Below, piece after piece: positions 48,516 through 59,681 of a DNA stretch of 64,000 nt; position 1 is the first letter of the stretch; the number at the start of each line of letters is the position of its first letter. Below the pieces are notes generated by a model, which was not told where the DNA came from, did not search any database, and saw only the letters and a list, made by a program, of their open reading frames with translations. The stretch spans positions 21,856,154 through 21,920,153 of the forward strand of contig NC_057788.1 in the NCBI RefSeq assembly GCF_014905175.1, read 5' to 3'. Made by a program: the position numbers and the translations under genes. The stretch comes from Aphidius gifuensis (Eukaryota; Arthropoda; Insecta; Hymenoptera; Braconidae).

Positions 48516-49617
48516 ATGACTGCGGTTAATAATGATGATATATGGGAGGATTTTTTAGGAATTTCATTAGATCCTCCAAAAATGAGAGACAAGTGTTCTC
48601 AATGCAAGTAAGCAAATTGATAATAAACAAAACAAATCAAAAGCTACTAAAATAAACATCACTAATGAAAATACTGTGTTATGTTTTTCTTTTTAAAGAA
48701 GACCAATTGACGTTTGTTGGTGTCCAGGTTTACCAGATCCACGACTTCATGTAGAATCAAAAGTAATAATTCTTCAGCATCCTGCAGAAGTTAAAAGAGC
48801 TCTTAGAACAGCACCAATGTTATCACTTGGTCTTGAATCAGATAAGTGTCTTATTTTTAGAGGAAAAAAATTTCCTAAAATTCATCAGAAGGGTCTATAT
48901 GATATTTTGAATGATGAAAATACAATATTACTTTATCCATCACCTAATGCCATTAACATTCACAATTTAAGGTATGAAAATTTATATTTATTTAGTGTTT
49001 GTTTAAATTTGTGATATTATAAAATAATATATCATTTTATAGAAAAGTTGGAGTTGATGGACAGAAACCATACAATTTAGTCTTGCTTGATGGAACTTGG
49101 CCTCAAGCTAAGGTTTGTCATTGTTATTATATTGACATCGATTGAAATTTAATAACAAATTAATATTTTATTTTTATCTCTTTCCTGCTAGACAATGTAT
49201 CATGCTAGTCCAACACTTGGTACTCTTAAAACGTGTAAATTAGTCGATGTTCCTATAAGTGAATATGTCATCAGAACTCAACCTACTGATGGATGTCTAT
49301 CAACATTAGAAAGTGGTGCATTATCACTTTCAATTTTAGAAGGAAAAGATTGTCTCAAAGATGCATTATTGGGTCCATTACATTATCTCTGCAAGTTAGT
49401 TAATTTTCTATGGATTTAATGTCATATGTTGAATTTAATTCATTAATGGAACCTTTTTTTTTTTTATTTAATTTAATATAGATTTCAACTTGAACGTGGC
49501 GCAATTACTCATCACAGTAAAGAGCTTTTAATAAAACAAAAAACTTATCCAAAATTAGTTGGTAAAAGATTATCAAGACAATTAAAAATTAATTCAGATA
49601 ATTCTTCTGATGTGTAG
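48516..49617 (+). CDS. DTWD2: tRNA-uridine aminocarboxypropyltransferase, DTW domain protein 2
   Basis: Adds the 3-amino-3-carboxypropyl group to uridine (acp3U) in tRNA, using S-adenosylmethionine. Exons: 48516-48607, 48699-48971, 49043-49112, 49192-49394, 49482-49617, giving 257 residues. Features in order: a zinc-binding-like cluster [17 protein letters not shown]; the strand [19 protein letters not shown]; the DTW-type motif [12 protein letters not shown], here [19 protein letters not shown]; and a C-terminal [10 protein letters not shown]. Start chosen at the only upstream ATG in frame. All introns are below 100 bp. Confidence 0.95.
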
Positions 49618-49882
49618 ATTTTTTAAGTGCTATTTTAATTGTGTATAAATATTTGATGTGAAATTTTTCTCAAAGAGAACAAAGAAGACAATAGTGTTAA
49701 ATAAATTTCAAAAGAATCTTTCATCATAGTTGAGTGGTTGGTGAAAAAATTAAATTTATATCAAACAATAATTTACTATTTATATAAATGCTATAATTAT
49801 TTAAATTTATTTTTTCTCAAATTAGTGAGTGCATAATTTCAAATACGACATATTAAAATCAATTATTAAAAAATAGAAATAT

Positions 49883-52271
49883 TTATAATAAACCTTCCAT
49901 CTCTTGCATAAATTGCATATATGCATCGTCTTTTGTTTTTGGTTGTGCCGGTCTAATTGGTTGCATATCTAAATAACGTATTGTAGAAGGTAATTTTTTT
50001 TTATCTTCACGTTTAACACGTAATGAAGTAGGTAAAAATCTTGTAACATCAGCAGCTAAATTTCTAATTTGTGGTTTAGCTTCAATTGTTGTTGTTGATG
50101 TTGTTTTATTATTATCATCTTTACGATTAATAAGTTGTGGTGCTGCTGATAATACATTTGGTGTTTTAGTTTGTAAATTTGATCCACCTGAATTTTGAAT
50201 TTGTGAATTTTGTATATTTTGCATGCCAGATAAATTAGTTATTGGCATTTGTGATGGTGGTGGCATTCTTGGCATACTTGGTGGACCTGGTCTAAGCATA
50301 CGTGGCATACCAGGAGGAGGTCCTATGAAAAATTAATTTAATGTCAAATTAAAACAAGAATATTCCAATAATATTTAAAGAATATTGAATAAAAATATAT
50401 ATGATCAATACCTGGTGGAAGTCTAAGACCTATTCTAGGTGGTGGAGGTGGTGGTGGTGGCATTCTCATATGCATTGGTGGTGATGGTCTAAAAAGTAAT
50501 GATGGTGGTGGTGGCATATTCATTGATGGCATTCCATGATGTTGCTGCATCATATGCATTGATGATTGTTGTTGACGAATAGATGATAATGAAGAACGAT
50601 CCATTGTATCAGGTAATTCTGTATTATCATTATCAGATGTATTTTTAAAATCTGAATGTGAATCAACATTTGTTTTACCATCAATTAATGATAATCTTGT
50701 ATTTAAATCTTGAGCTTTTTCATTTATTTTTTTCTTATGTGCTGATTCCATGTCTCTCATAAATTCATCAATATCTTGTCCTGCCATTGCCAACATTTTT
50801 TGTTGTACAGATGTTGGTTTAACTGTTTCTATATCACGTTCATCATCTTTATTTTTATTTTTTTCATTATTTTCATTGTCAATATTTTTATCATTTTTAT
50901 CATCAGAAAAACGAATTGTTCGAAGTTTTTGTTGTGAATTATCAGTTATCTAAAATATAAATTAAAAAAATTTATGATATACTACTTTGATATTAAATTA
51001 AAATTAAATTTAAATATATTTTTAATATAATTTTACCTTTTCCAGTAATATGGAACTTTCATTTGCAAAATTTGGTGGAACAAATGGTGGAACTCCTGGT
51101 GGTTCTTTATTTGTAGCCAATGTTGAATCAGTTGAACGACCGGTATATGAACTTTTCTTTTTTAAGATACTTGGTGGAACTGGTATAGTCATGAGTGGAT
51201 GAAATTGAGGCATATAATGATTTTGTAAAGGATATGGATGAGAAGGCTGTGTGACTTCTGGTAATGGAATTTGAGATGGTAATCCTGTAATCAAAGAAAA
51301 ATACATAAGACTTTTCAATGAAGAATGCATAATGGACTTAGTTGGTATATAGGTCTATATAGGTATATATAAAAAGGTAATTAATAAATTTATTACCTGG
51401 ATAATTACGAATCATATCTGTATTTGTTGCAGGAAGTGGAATTTCATCAACATGAACTTGTTGAGCATGTCTAACAGCTTCAAAATAAGATACTAAATCA
51501 ATTTTACGTCTTTCATATTGTAAAAGTTGATCTTTTAATTCAACATATTTTTCATGATCATCTTTAACCTGTTATTTAATCATTTAAACAATTTAAATTA
51601 ATTTTAATGTTTATTATTTGATATATATATAGGCTTACCATACAAATGAAATAGTACAAAGTTGATTTAATGTCAATGATTTACTTACATACATTTTTAA
51701 AACACGATCCAAGGTTTCCTTAAGTTTTTTTCTTTTATCTTTGAGAACTTTTTCATTTAGTGGTGGTGGCTGCATGACATTATATTCTAAAATTATATTA
51801 AAAAGAGAATTACTTTAAAACAAAAATATTGTACAGAACAATTGTAAAAGAAATTTTGATTAATGTTTAATTCAACATCAAAGCTTGTGCTTCAATGTAT
51901 TTTCAACTGGTCAATTAGTCATTGAAAGGGTATACTTCTTACCCATTTGATCAATTTTTTCCATTTCTTCAATTATTTGAGAAGGATCTTTTCCTTTAAG
52001 AACAGCAGCTCTAACAAGTTGACGTTGTTTTTTGTTTTTTTTTAATTCTTTTTTACGTGCTTCTTTACCTAAAAACAAAAAACAAAGTGTCATATGTATA
52101 ATTATTGAGACGTTCAGTATTAACAAATATTTTAAAAAGATAATAGAAAATTTGATAAGAAATTTAATGAATATGTATAAGTTAGGTTATGTTTATTATT
52201 AACTTACGAGCTTGATCTGTAGGATTCATGTATTTTCCACTTTTAGTGGTGTTTATTGAACGTCGACCCAT
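49883..52271 (-). CDS. WBP11: WW domain-binding protein 11 (spliceosome-associated)
   Basis: Nuclear proline-rich protein that binds WW domains (PQBP1) and takes part in pre-mRNA splicing. Exons in transcript order: 52271-52208, 52068-51943, 51786-51689, 51568-51397, 51284-51037, 50949-50412, 50322-49883, giving 561 residues. The N-terminus MGRRSINTTKSGKYMNPTDQ, followed by ARKEARKKELKKNKKQR and VLKGKDPSQIIEEMEKIDQM, is the conserved Wbp11 domain. Proline-rich stretches include IPVPPSILKKKSSY (a PP1-binding-like region) and a PPPPPPPP run near 50435-50460. The C-terminus has VTRFLPTSLRVKRE and YMQFMQEMEGLL, both family signatures. It converges on DTWD2, with 265 bp between the stop codons. 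Confidence 0.95.
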
Positions 52272-53033
52272 TGTTATTTTATTTAATGTTATAAAATAAG
52301 TGATATTTAATTAATTTATATAAATAATTAATGTACAATCTGCTCCAAAATTTATTTATATACTTTAATTTATCAAATTTAATAGTCACTTGTAATTAAG
52401 TTAATTATAAAAATAAGTAAAATGCAGATAAGTTATAATTAAGTGAAAATACTGTGTAACACACTTTGAAGTTTAAATAATGTCGTCACTTATTATTAGA
52501 CATATAAAATTTATAAATATGTTTGACGCTAGTAAAAACATATCAATAATTGTCGATATGAATACAAATGACACCAAACACACACAATTGAAAACATGGA
52601 GAGACCAGGAGAGACCAGGAGAGACTGAGAGAAGAGCAGACAAGAGTATGATCAGTGTAATCGGGCTTTTATACAATAAGTGCGATACGTAAGTTACACA
52701 AAAAAAAAAATAGTACAATAACTTAGATTATAAATTAAATATGTTTATTTTTAACTTATATAAAGTAGTCTAGTCTTTGTGATGCATTGTGATGCATTCA
52801 AGAATTAAAATAGATAAATTTTTATACACAAAGTTTAATTACTAATTAAGTTTAAAAAAATAGTAATTGTCAAAAAATTAACAGCGCCATCAGTTGGCTG
52901 GCACATTGTTTATATATATTTGTTGACTGCATCTCTCTAAACTTTTTGTAGTTTATGCTCATTAATTATTATACAACAATTGTAATATTTATATTATTTT
53001 TATTTTTTATATGTGGTTATTGAAGGCAAGAAA
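52272..53033. promoter_or_regulatory. Divergent region between WBP11 and NDUFB5
   Basis: 762 bp between two outward-reading genes. It contains a short direct repeat AGAGACCAGG (52597-52622) and, at 52883, GCGCCATCAG, the complement of a CTCF-like CTGATGGCGC. A bidirectional promoter is likely. No extra gene seen: the opposed small frames at 52480-52718 are not conserved in any way I can see. Confidence 0.4.
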
Positions 53034-53925
53034 ATGGTAGCTTGGAGTGGTTTGTTCCGATCGAGCGGACAAGCTCTTATTCGTAATAGTAAATCACTCA
53101 TATCAAATACAATAAAAAATGGTAATTTAATTTTTATAATATTATTATAAATACTTAAATCAATAATTATTATATTTTTTGTAATGTCATAGTGTATTGA
53201 GTTGTCAAAACGTGTTATGCAACTGAAAATTTTACATTTTGTATTTATGTTACTAAATTTTTATTAATTAAATTATAAATTTTTATTTTTTACAGATATT
53301 CTTAAACGTTCTATGTCAGAACATCGTGTTATGCAAATTGTACCTTCACGCTGGCACTGGGATAAAACCAAGGATCTTGTTCATCTCTACTTTTTTGTAG
53401 GTGCAATACCACTTGGAATTCTTATCATGTGGTCAAATATATTTATTGGACATGCACAGCTTTCACCAATTCCTGAAGGATATGTACCAAAAGAATGGGA
53501 ATATTGCAGGGTAAATAAATTTATCTACAGTTTTATTTTTAATGTGTATGTTGTTGTAAATTAATATTTTTTAAATTTGCACAAGTATTAAGACTTTATT
53601 TAAACACATTAAATTAACCTCTATTATTGTCATTGAATTTATAATAATATTTTCTTTTCTTTTCTGTTATCAGAGTCCAATTACAAGATTTTTCGTTAAA
53701 TATATATACACAAGTGAACAACAAGAGTATGAAAAATACTGTCACTTTCTCTGGACTGAAAAAGAAATCATGAAAGTACGAGAGCTTGAAAAAAGAGTTA
53801 AAGAATTGATGTCTGAAAGAAATGATTATCAAGCTTGGTATTATGTACCATTTATAAGTGCAAATTATGTTCGTCGTCAAGCACAGAAAGAAAAAGATGT
53901 TAGTGATATTTATGCTTCTGCTTAA
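53034..53925 (+). CDS. NDUFB5: NADH dehydrogenase [ubiquinone] 1 beta subcomplex subunit 5
   Basis: Accessory subunit of mitochondrial complex I (fly ND-SGDH), inner membrane. Exons: 53034-53121, 53296-53510, 53674-53925, giving 184 residues. The N-terminus MVAWSGLFRSSGQALIRN is basic and lacks acids, consistent with an import sequence. Then come RVMQIVPSRWHWDKTKDLVH, a single membrane helix (FFVGAIPLGILIMWSNIFIG), and the conserved PEGYVPKEWEYCRSPITRF. The C-terminal part is charged and helical (KVRELEKRVKELM) and ends AYYVPFISANY-like WYYVPFISANYVRRQ. Intact. Confidence 0.95.
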
Positions 53926-54150
53926 AATTAAAGTATATATTTGATTAATTAAAAAGAAATAAATAGAAGTATAAAATACTTAATTCTTCTGTATTTTTTT
54001 CATCGTTATTAATAAAATAATTGATAAACAATATATAAAGAATCGTATAATGAACAAGAAAACAATAAAAAATGAATAAATAAATAAAGATTGATAAATG
54101 GTAAATATGTGTTATGTACTTTTATTATTAATTTTAGTTACCTTCTCCTT
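53926..54150. other. NDUFB5 3' region
   Basis: AT-rich with AATAAA at 53959 and 54014, which can serve as polyadenylation signals. No gene seen. Confidence 0.5.
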
Positions 54151-54179
54151 TTGTTTATTATTTAAAAAAAAAAAATTGT

Positions 54180-54662
54180 GAATACCTCCTTGCTCATTCT
54201 ATGTTCCTAATACAAATCTATGATTTTTCAATAAATTTTCGAAATATTTCAAAAAAAAAAATTTTCGAGTATCAGGAACATAGAATAAGCAAAGAGGTAT
54301 TTCATATTTTTAAAAATACCTCCTTGCTCATTCTATGTTCCTGATACTCGAAAATTTTTTTTTTTGAAATATTTCGAAAATTTATTGAAAAATCATAGAT
54401 TTGTATTAGGAACATAGAATGAGCAAAGAGGTATTTTTTAAAATATCAAATACCTCTTTGCTCATTCTATGTTCCTGATACTCGAATTTTTTTTTCTATA
54501 AATTTTTTGAAATTTGATAGAAAAAAAAATTTATAGAAAAAAAAATTTTCGAGTATCAGGAACATAGAATGTGCAAGGAGGTATTTTCAAAAAAAAAATT
54601 TTTTTTTTAAATTTCAAAAAAAATTTTCAAGTATTAGGAACATAAAATGAGCAAAGAGGTAT
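54180..54662. mobile_element. Cluster of fold-back (MITE-like) elements
   Basis: Arms begin AATACCTC(C/T)TTGCTCATTC and run TATGTTCCTAATAC. The stretch 54183-54300 is followed by its own reverse complement at about 54325-54436, so the pair makes a palindrome with arms of about 110 bp. A third element (54455-54585) has the same ends, with short A/T-rich arms inside, and a partial fourth ends near 54662. No transposase frame is present, which fits a non-autonomous fold-back element. Confidence 0.75.
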
Positions 54663-56275
54663 TCGATATTTTTGAGAAATCAGCGCCATCTATTGGTTTT
54701 ATTGGGAACTATAATAGGTAAACACATTGAAATATCATAGATAGAAGAGGGCTGTTTTATCAGGAGTATAGAGCAAGAAAAGAGGTATTTTTTGCGCCAC
54801 ACTACGGAGCGCCATCTATTGTTTTTCTTTAGAACTATATGGTAAAAACATTGAAATATCATAGATAGAAGAAGGCTGTTTTATTAGGATAATATAACAG
54901 GAAAAGAAGTATTTTTTGAGTTAACAAGTTCAGTGCCATCTATTGTTTTTCTTTAGAACTATATGGTAAAAACATTGAAATATCATAGATAGAAGAAGGC
55001 TGTTTTATTAGGATAATATAACAGGAAAAGAGGTATTTTTTGAGTTAACAAGTTCAGCGCCATCTATTATTTTTCTTGGGAACTATATGGTAAACACATT
55101 TAAATATCATAGATAGAAAAAGGCTGTTTTATCAGGGTTGTAGAACAGAAAAAGAGGTATTTTTTTAGTCAACTAGTTTAGCGCCATCTGGTGTTTTTCA
55201 TAGGAACTATAGAGGTAACACATTTAAATTTAATAGATAGAAGAGGGCTGTTTTATCAGGGTTGTAGAACAAAGAAAGAGGTATTTTTTAAGTTAACAAG
55301 TTCAGCGCCACCTATTATTTTTCTTAGGAACTATAGGATAAACACATTAAAATATCATAGATAGAAGATGGCTGTTTTATCAGGGTTATAGAACAGGCAA
55401 AGAGGTATTTTTTAAGTCAACTAGTTCAGCGCCATCTATTATTTTTTTTGAGAACCATGAGGTAAACACATTCAAATATCGTAGATAGGAGATGGCTGTT
55501 TTATCAGGGTTATAGAACAGGCAAAGAGGTATTTTTTGAGTTAACAAGTTCAGCGCCATCTATTGTTTTTTTTAGAACTATATGGTAAAAACATTGAAAT
55601 ATCATAGATAGACGAAGGCTGTTTTATCAGGGTTGTAGAACAAGAAAAAAGGTATTTTTTGAGTTAACAAGTTCAGCGCCATCTATTATTTTTCTTCGGA
55701 ACTATGAGGTAAACACATTGAAATATCATAGATAGAAGATGGCTGTTTTATCAGGGTTATAGATCAGGCAAAGAGGTATTTGTTGAGTAAATAAGTGCAG
55801 CGCCATCTATTATTTTTTTTAGAAACTATAGGGTAAACACATTTAAATATCATAGATAGAAGAAGGCTGTTTTATCAGGGTTATAGAACAGGAGAAGAGG
55901 TATTTTTTGAGTTAACAAGTTTAGCGCCATCTGGTGTTTTTCATAGGAACTATAGGGGTAACACATTTAAATTTAATAGATAGAAGAGGGCTGTTTTATC
56001 AGGGTTGTAAAGCATGAATAGAGGTATTTTTTGAGTTAACAAGTTTGCCGCCATCCGGTGTTTTGTTTGGGAACTATAGCAGTAAAACATTTAAATTCAA
56101 TAGAAAAAAATAAAGTATTGTATCAGGGTTATAGAACAGGAAAAGAGGTATTTCTTTAACAATTTTAGCGCCATTTATTTCTTTTTCTCAAGAATTATCA
56201 TATAAAAACACTTAAATTTTACAAAGATAATTAAACTGTTGTATCAGGAATATAGAACAGGCAAAGAGGTATTCG
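54663..56275. repeat. 124-bp satellite carrying CTCF-like cores
   Basis: About 13 tandem units. The motif GCGCCATCT or a close variant occurs at 54683, 54809, 54931, 55057, 55181, 55305, 55429, 55553, 55676, 55800, 55924, about 56048 and 56168, so the period is about 124 bp. Each unit contains GAGGTATTTTTTGAGTTAAC, GCGCCATCTATT, GAACTATA, AAATATCATAGATAGAAG, GGCTGTTTTATCAGGG and ATAGAACAGG. The complement of the first motif, AATAGATGGCGC, matches the core AGATGGCGC described for insect CTCF. Each unit also carries the end motif of the fold-back elements (AGGNNNATAGAANNGGCAAAGAGGTATT-like, in degenerate form). Confidence 0.9.
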
Positions 56276-56280
56276 AGGAG

Positions 56281-56455
56281 GAAAAAAAAAAAACCAGAAA
56301 CTCAGAAAAAATAACGAAGTTCCCCCGCCGGGAATATAGAAGGGGCTTTTTATCAGGGCAAACGCCTTGACCACTAGCCCACAGGGCTTCTTATTTTTTC
56401 TAAGTTTCATCAAGTTAACTCCGACGTCCTTCTATGCGTCAATTCATTTTTTGAA
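56281..56455 (-). pseudogene. tRNA-like cassette, disrupted copy
   Basis: Matches 56456-56630 almost base for base in the flanks (CCAGAAACTCAGAAAAAATA, CGAAGTTCCCCCGCCGGGAA and TCTATGCGTCAATTC). Within the tRNA-like part, the T-arm and anticodon arm are replaced by ATATAGAAGGGGCTTTTTAT, which resembles the neighbouring satellite. A change of TCC to ACC and of AGACC to AGCCC is also seen. It cannot fold as a tRNA. Confidence 0.7.
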
Positions 56456-56492
56456 AAAAAAAAAACCAGAAACTCAGAAAAAATAACGAAGT

Positions 56493-56563
56493 TCCCCCGC
56501 CGGGAATCGAACCCGGGTCTTTTGCTTTCCGGGCAAACGCCTTGTCCACTAGACCACAGGGCT
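56493..56563 (-). tRNA. tRNA-like sequence, probably pseudogene or SINE head
   Basis: Read on the minus strand it has an A box TGGTCTAGTGG, a five-pair anticodon stem TTTGC/GCAAA with a seven-base loop CCGGAAA, and a perfect T arm CCGGG-TTCGATT-CCCGG. The loop would place GGA in the anticodon position (serine), but the base before it is C instead of the invariant U. The acceptor stem (GCCCTGT against CGGGGGA) has about three mismatches. The A and B boxes are good enough for RNA polymerase III, so a transcribed tRNA-derived repeat is more likely than a working tRNA. Confidence 0.45.
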
Positions 56564-56639
56564 TCTTATTTTTTCTAAGTTTCATCAAGTTAACTCCGAC
56601 GTCCTTCTATGCGTCAATTCATTTTTCAACTCGAAAAGT

Positions 56640-57020
56640 TCAGCGCTATATAGTGTTTTTTTCTGGAACTACTTCATGAGAACATTCAAAGTTTATAGAA
56701 AAAATTTAACTGTTGTATTAAGACATAGAATGACCAAAGAGGTATTTAGTATTTTTGAATAAAATAAGAATTCTTAACAGGAATACATAGTGAGCGAAGA
56801 GGTATCTCGTGTTTTCAAAATAAAGCGCCATCTGTTGCACGTTTCTTTAAGTATTTTTGATAAATAAATTTTTGAAAAAATAAAGTGTTTTAACAGGAAT
56901 ACATAATGGGCGAGGAGGTATTTCGTGTTTAACTTTTTGATTTCCTGTTTTTTTATTTTTATCGTAATTTTTTTCGTTTTGTATCAGGGACACAGAATGA
57001 CCGAGGAGGTATTTTCGTTG
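56640..57020. repeat. Degenerate satellite tail
   Basis: Four more diverged blocks with AGAGGTATTTA, AGAGGTATCTCG, GGAGGTATTTCG and GGAGGTATTTTCG, and one further GCGCCATCTGTTGC at 56825. Spacing is irregular. These look like old satellite or fold-back ends at the right edge of the array. Confidence 0.6.
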
Positions 57021-57839
57021 TGGTATTTAAAGCTTAATAAATAATGCTAATGATGTAATATATACTATCTAGAACCAAAGCTCTTTTCATTATAGTTTAA
57101 AAATTATTTTAAATCAAATTCTATATCACAAAAATTAATGGAATTGGGCCTGGGTGAGTGTAAGTGAAGGTATATGCATATGAACATGTAAATCAAGTGA
57201 GAAATAAATTATACCAAAGCCTTTCCAAAATAAAAAATAAAGAAAATAGCTTGGGGGCTTTTTTTTAACTAATCAAGTAGAACGACTTTATCCCTCAGGG
57301 AGATTATAAAAATTTTTTTTTCAGACAGGTCTAACATCTATATATGTATATACATTTATTATCGTGATAACAGTTAAAAATACCAATCAAGCTCTATATA
57401 GAAAAAAAAATAAATTAATAAAATACAAGCAAGTGTATTCGAAAAAAAGATTAAAAAACATAACAGACGGAAATAATAATATTTCGGATTATCAGTTATT
57501 GGTTTCATTAAGGATAAATAAACACTGTTCATGAAATTAAAATAGAAATAGAAAAAAAAATAAAAATAAATAAATAATAAAATGATAACATTTGAAATAG
57601 TCAAGGAAAAGCTGTTATCACAATTATTATACTGATAGTTTTATGATTTTTTTTTTTTTTTAATTTATTCTTTCAATTCTGTGCATTAAAAAATAAATTA
57701 AAAAAATGACATTTAAAATATATAAGTTAAAATGTTAAATGTGTATGCATGAATACACAAAATTATTAATTGATAATCAGCAAAAAAAAAAATAAATAAA
57801 TAAATAAAATAAAATAAATAATCCAAAGTTAATATAAAA
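57021..57839. other. AT-rich stretch with no gene seen
   Basis: A/T-rich with A-runs and AAATAAATAAATAAAT repeats near 57790. No exon, RNA gene or motif supported. Confidence 0.55.
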
Positions 57840-58110
57840 CGATGAAAATACAGCAAGAGTATCGGGCATGATTGCTACGTTGGAACAGGTTTCCAATGCA
57901 GAACAGGGAATCGAGTTAAATAAAAGTAGATAGGTGGGAGAGGTTACAAGCGATACGATGCCACGAAGCTGATCCGCGGAATGAACAGCGGGGCATAAGC
58001 AACAGCGGGGTTTAAATTGAGGAAAACGGGCGACAAGTAGTCGTTTACAGTTATAGTTAGATAGTCCGGATCGGGCGCTCGTTCAGCCGGGATGACTTTT
58101 TGTGTATAAA
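57840..58110 (+). promoter_or_regulatory. GC-richer island, candidate dimm promoter or first exon
   Basis: Stands out from its very AT-rich surroundings (CGATACGATGCCACGAAGC, CGGATCGGGCGCTCGTTCAG). GCTCGTTCAGCCGG could hold an initiator (TCAG). It lies about 3.3 kb upstream of the coding exons of the bHLH gene and on the correct side for its promoter. No open frame of note. Confidence 0.35.
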
Positions 58111-59340
58111 ACCTTTTTATTTATATTTATATTTATTATTTTTATTTTTTTCTTATCCAGAGTTTAATTCAAAGTGAACATTCTTTTCCTGAGAACCTAA
58201 GTTCCATCATCGAAACGACTTTCACAATTGTTCAGAGAAATCAGTGCTTGATTATATTTCTTAAGTAGTTTTTTTTTAAAAAATGTGTATATGTGGCAGT
58301 ATTTGTTATTAATGTGCTTTTATTTTTGTTATTTATTTTAATATTTATTATCATTTTTTAAATATATATGTATATTTATATTTATAAATATATTTTAAAC
58401 TTTAAAAAAGTTAGTCTCAATCAAGGTATTATTTTAAATAGAATTATTAAATTTTACAAAATATTAATAATAAAAATATATTTATAATATTAAAATATAC
58501 AATTTTTATATATTATTTGTTTTCACGCTCTATTTAATTGTATCTTTTATGATCGTTTACGATAATTTTAAGTTAGGAATTTCAAAAAGTATATGACGAG
58601 CTAGCGGTTGTTTGTCAGACTGGTTGAGCAATTTTATTTTATTTTTTTTTTTTGTCCACGTGAATCCACGTGTTGTCACTGTTAAGGTCGAAGTTCATAT
58701 AATAAAATTATGAAATAATCTTTATAAATTTTTATCACTTACAAAAAAAAAATAATATAAATTTAAAAAATATTTTTAAAAACTATTTATTATATAGATT
58801 AATTAGTCACGTATATATATTTTTAGTAGCTCTTTTTTCATTTTATTTTTTTTATAATCGTGAATCTGTGTGACTGATAATAATTCTTTGATATATATAT
58901 ATATATTTTTTTTTCTACGAAAATTTCGTTTAAAATATTATAAATCATATCGAAAATGTCCTTGAGATATTATATTGTTTACAATTATAATTTATATTTC
59001 AATGTAGTTAAAATTATAGTTAAATAATTTATAAGATTTAGGTCCGTTATTTTATTTACATATCATTTTTTATCTTGACGTATTTTTCATTTTCAGTATA
59101 AACGTATATTTAAGTGTGAGGAAACAATAAAAAAAGAAAACAAGATATATTTTATGTTTAAAATATTTTTGTAATATTTATATATATAACTAAAGAAAAA
59201 CAAAAATAGACAATCATATCTACGATAAAATTGTGTTTCAGGTGTTTCATGAAAATTTTTTAATGGATTGGTAAATACAAATAACTCGAAAGAAAAAAAA
59301 AACAATGCTGACAAGTGTGGACGACATGCGGAGGATAAAA
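58111..59340. other. AT-rich stretch with no gene seen
   Basis: Mostly A/T with TATATATA runs (for example 58890-58910). No exon or motif was found that could be supported. Confidence 0.5.
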
Positions 59341-59681
59341 CGTCAACGAGCTGACGGACGACTTAGGCAATCCACCAAGAATTACGTGTGATAATAAAAA
59401 AATAAATAAAAAAAAAAAAACAATGAAATAATAAAAGTAGACTGAAAACATAACAAAAAAAAAAATTATTTAAGTATTAGAAACTAATTATTTCGACTTT
59501 TTTTTTATTTTTTGGACACTATCATTTCATAAATATATTTATTGTGATACGATAAGGAAAAAAAAAAAATAAAAGCGAATTATTGAGAGTGAAGTGCATT
59601 GTTTTATAATAGAGAAATTTATTTGCTCAAGTGCAACATTCTTGCATTAAGATAATTAGTTCCTGCAAAGGGCCAAATAGG
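59341..59681 (+). other. dimm: Possible 5' untranslated exon of the bHLH gene
   Basis: Ends in CCAAATAG|GTAAGC, a strong donor at 59681, with no matching acceptor before the one at 61412. Contains only short frames. The left border is unknown. If used, it would splice to 61413 and place the coding start about 30 nt into the second exon. Confidence 0.35.
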
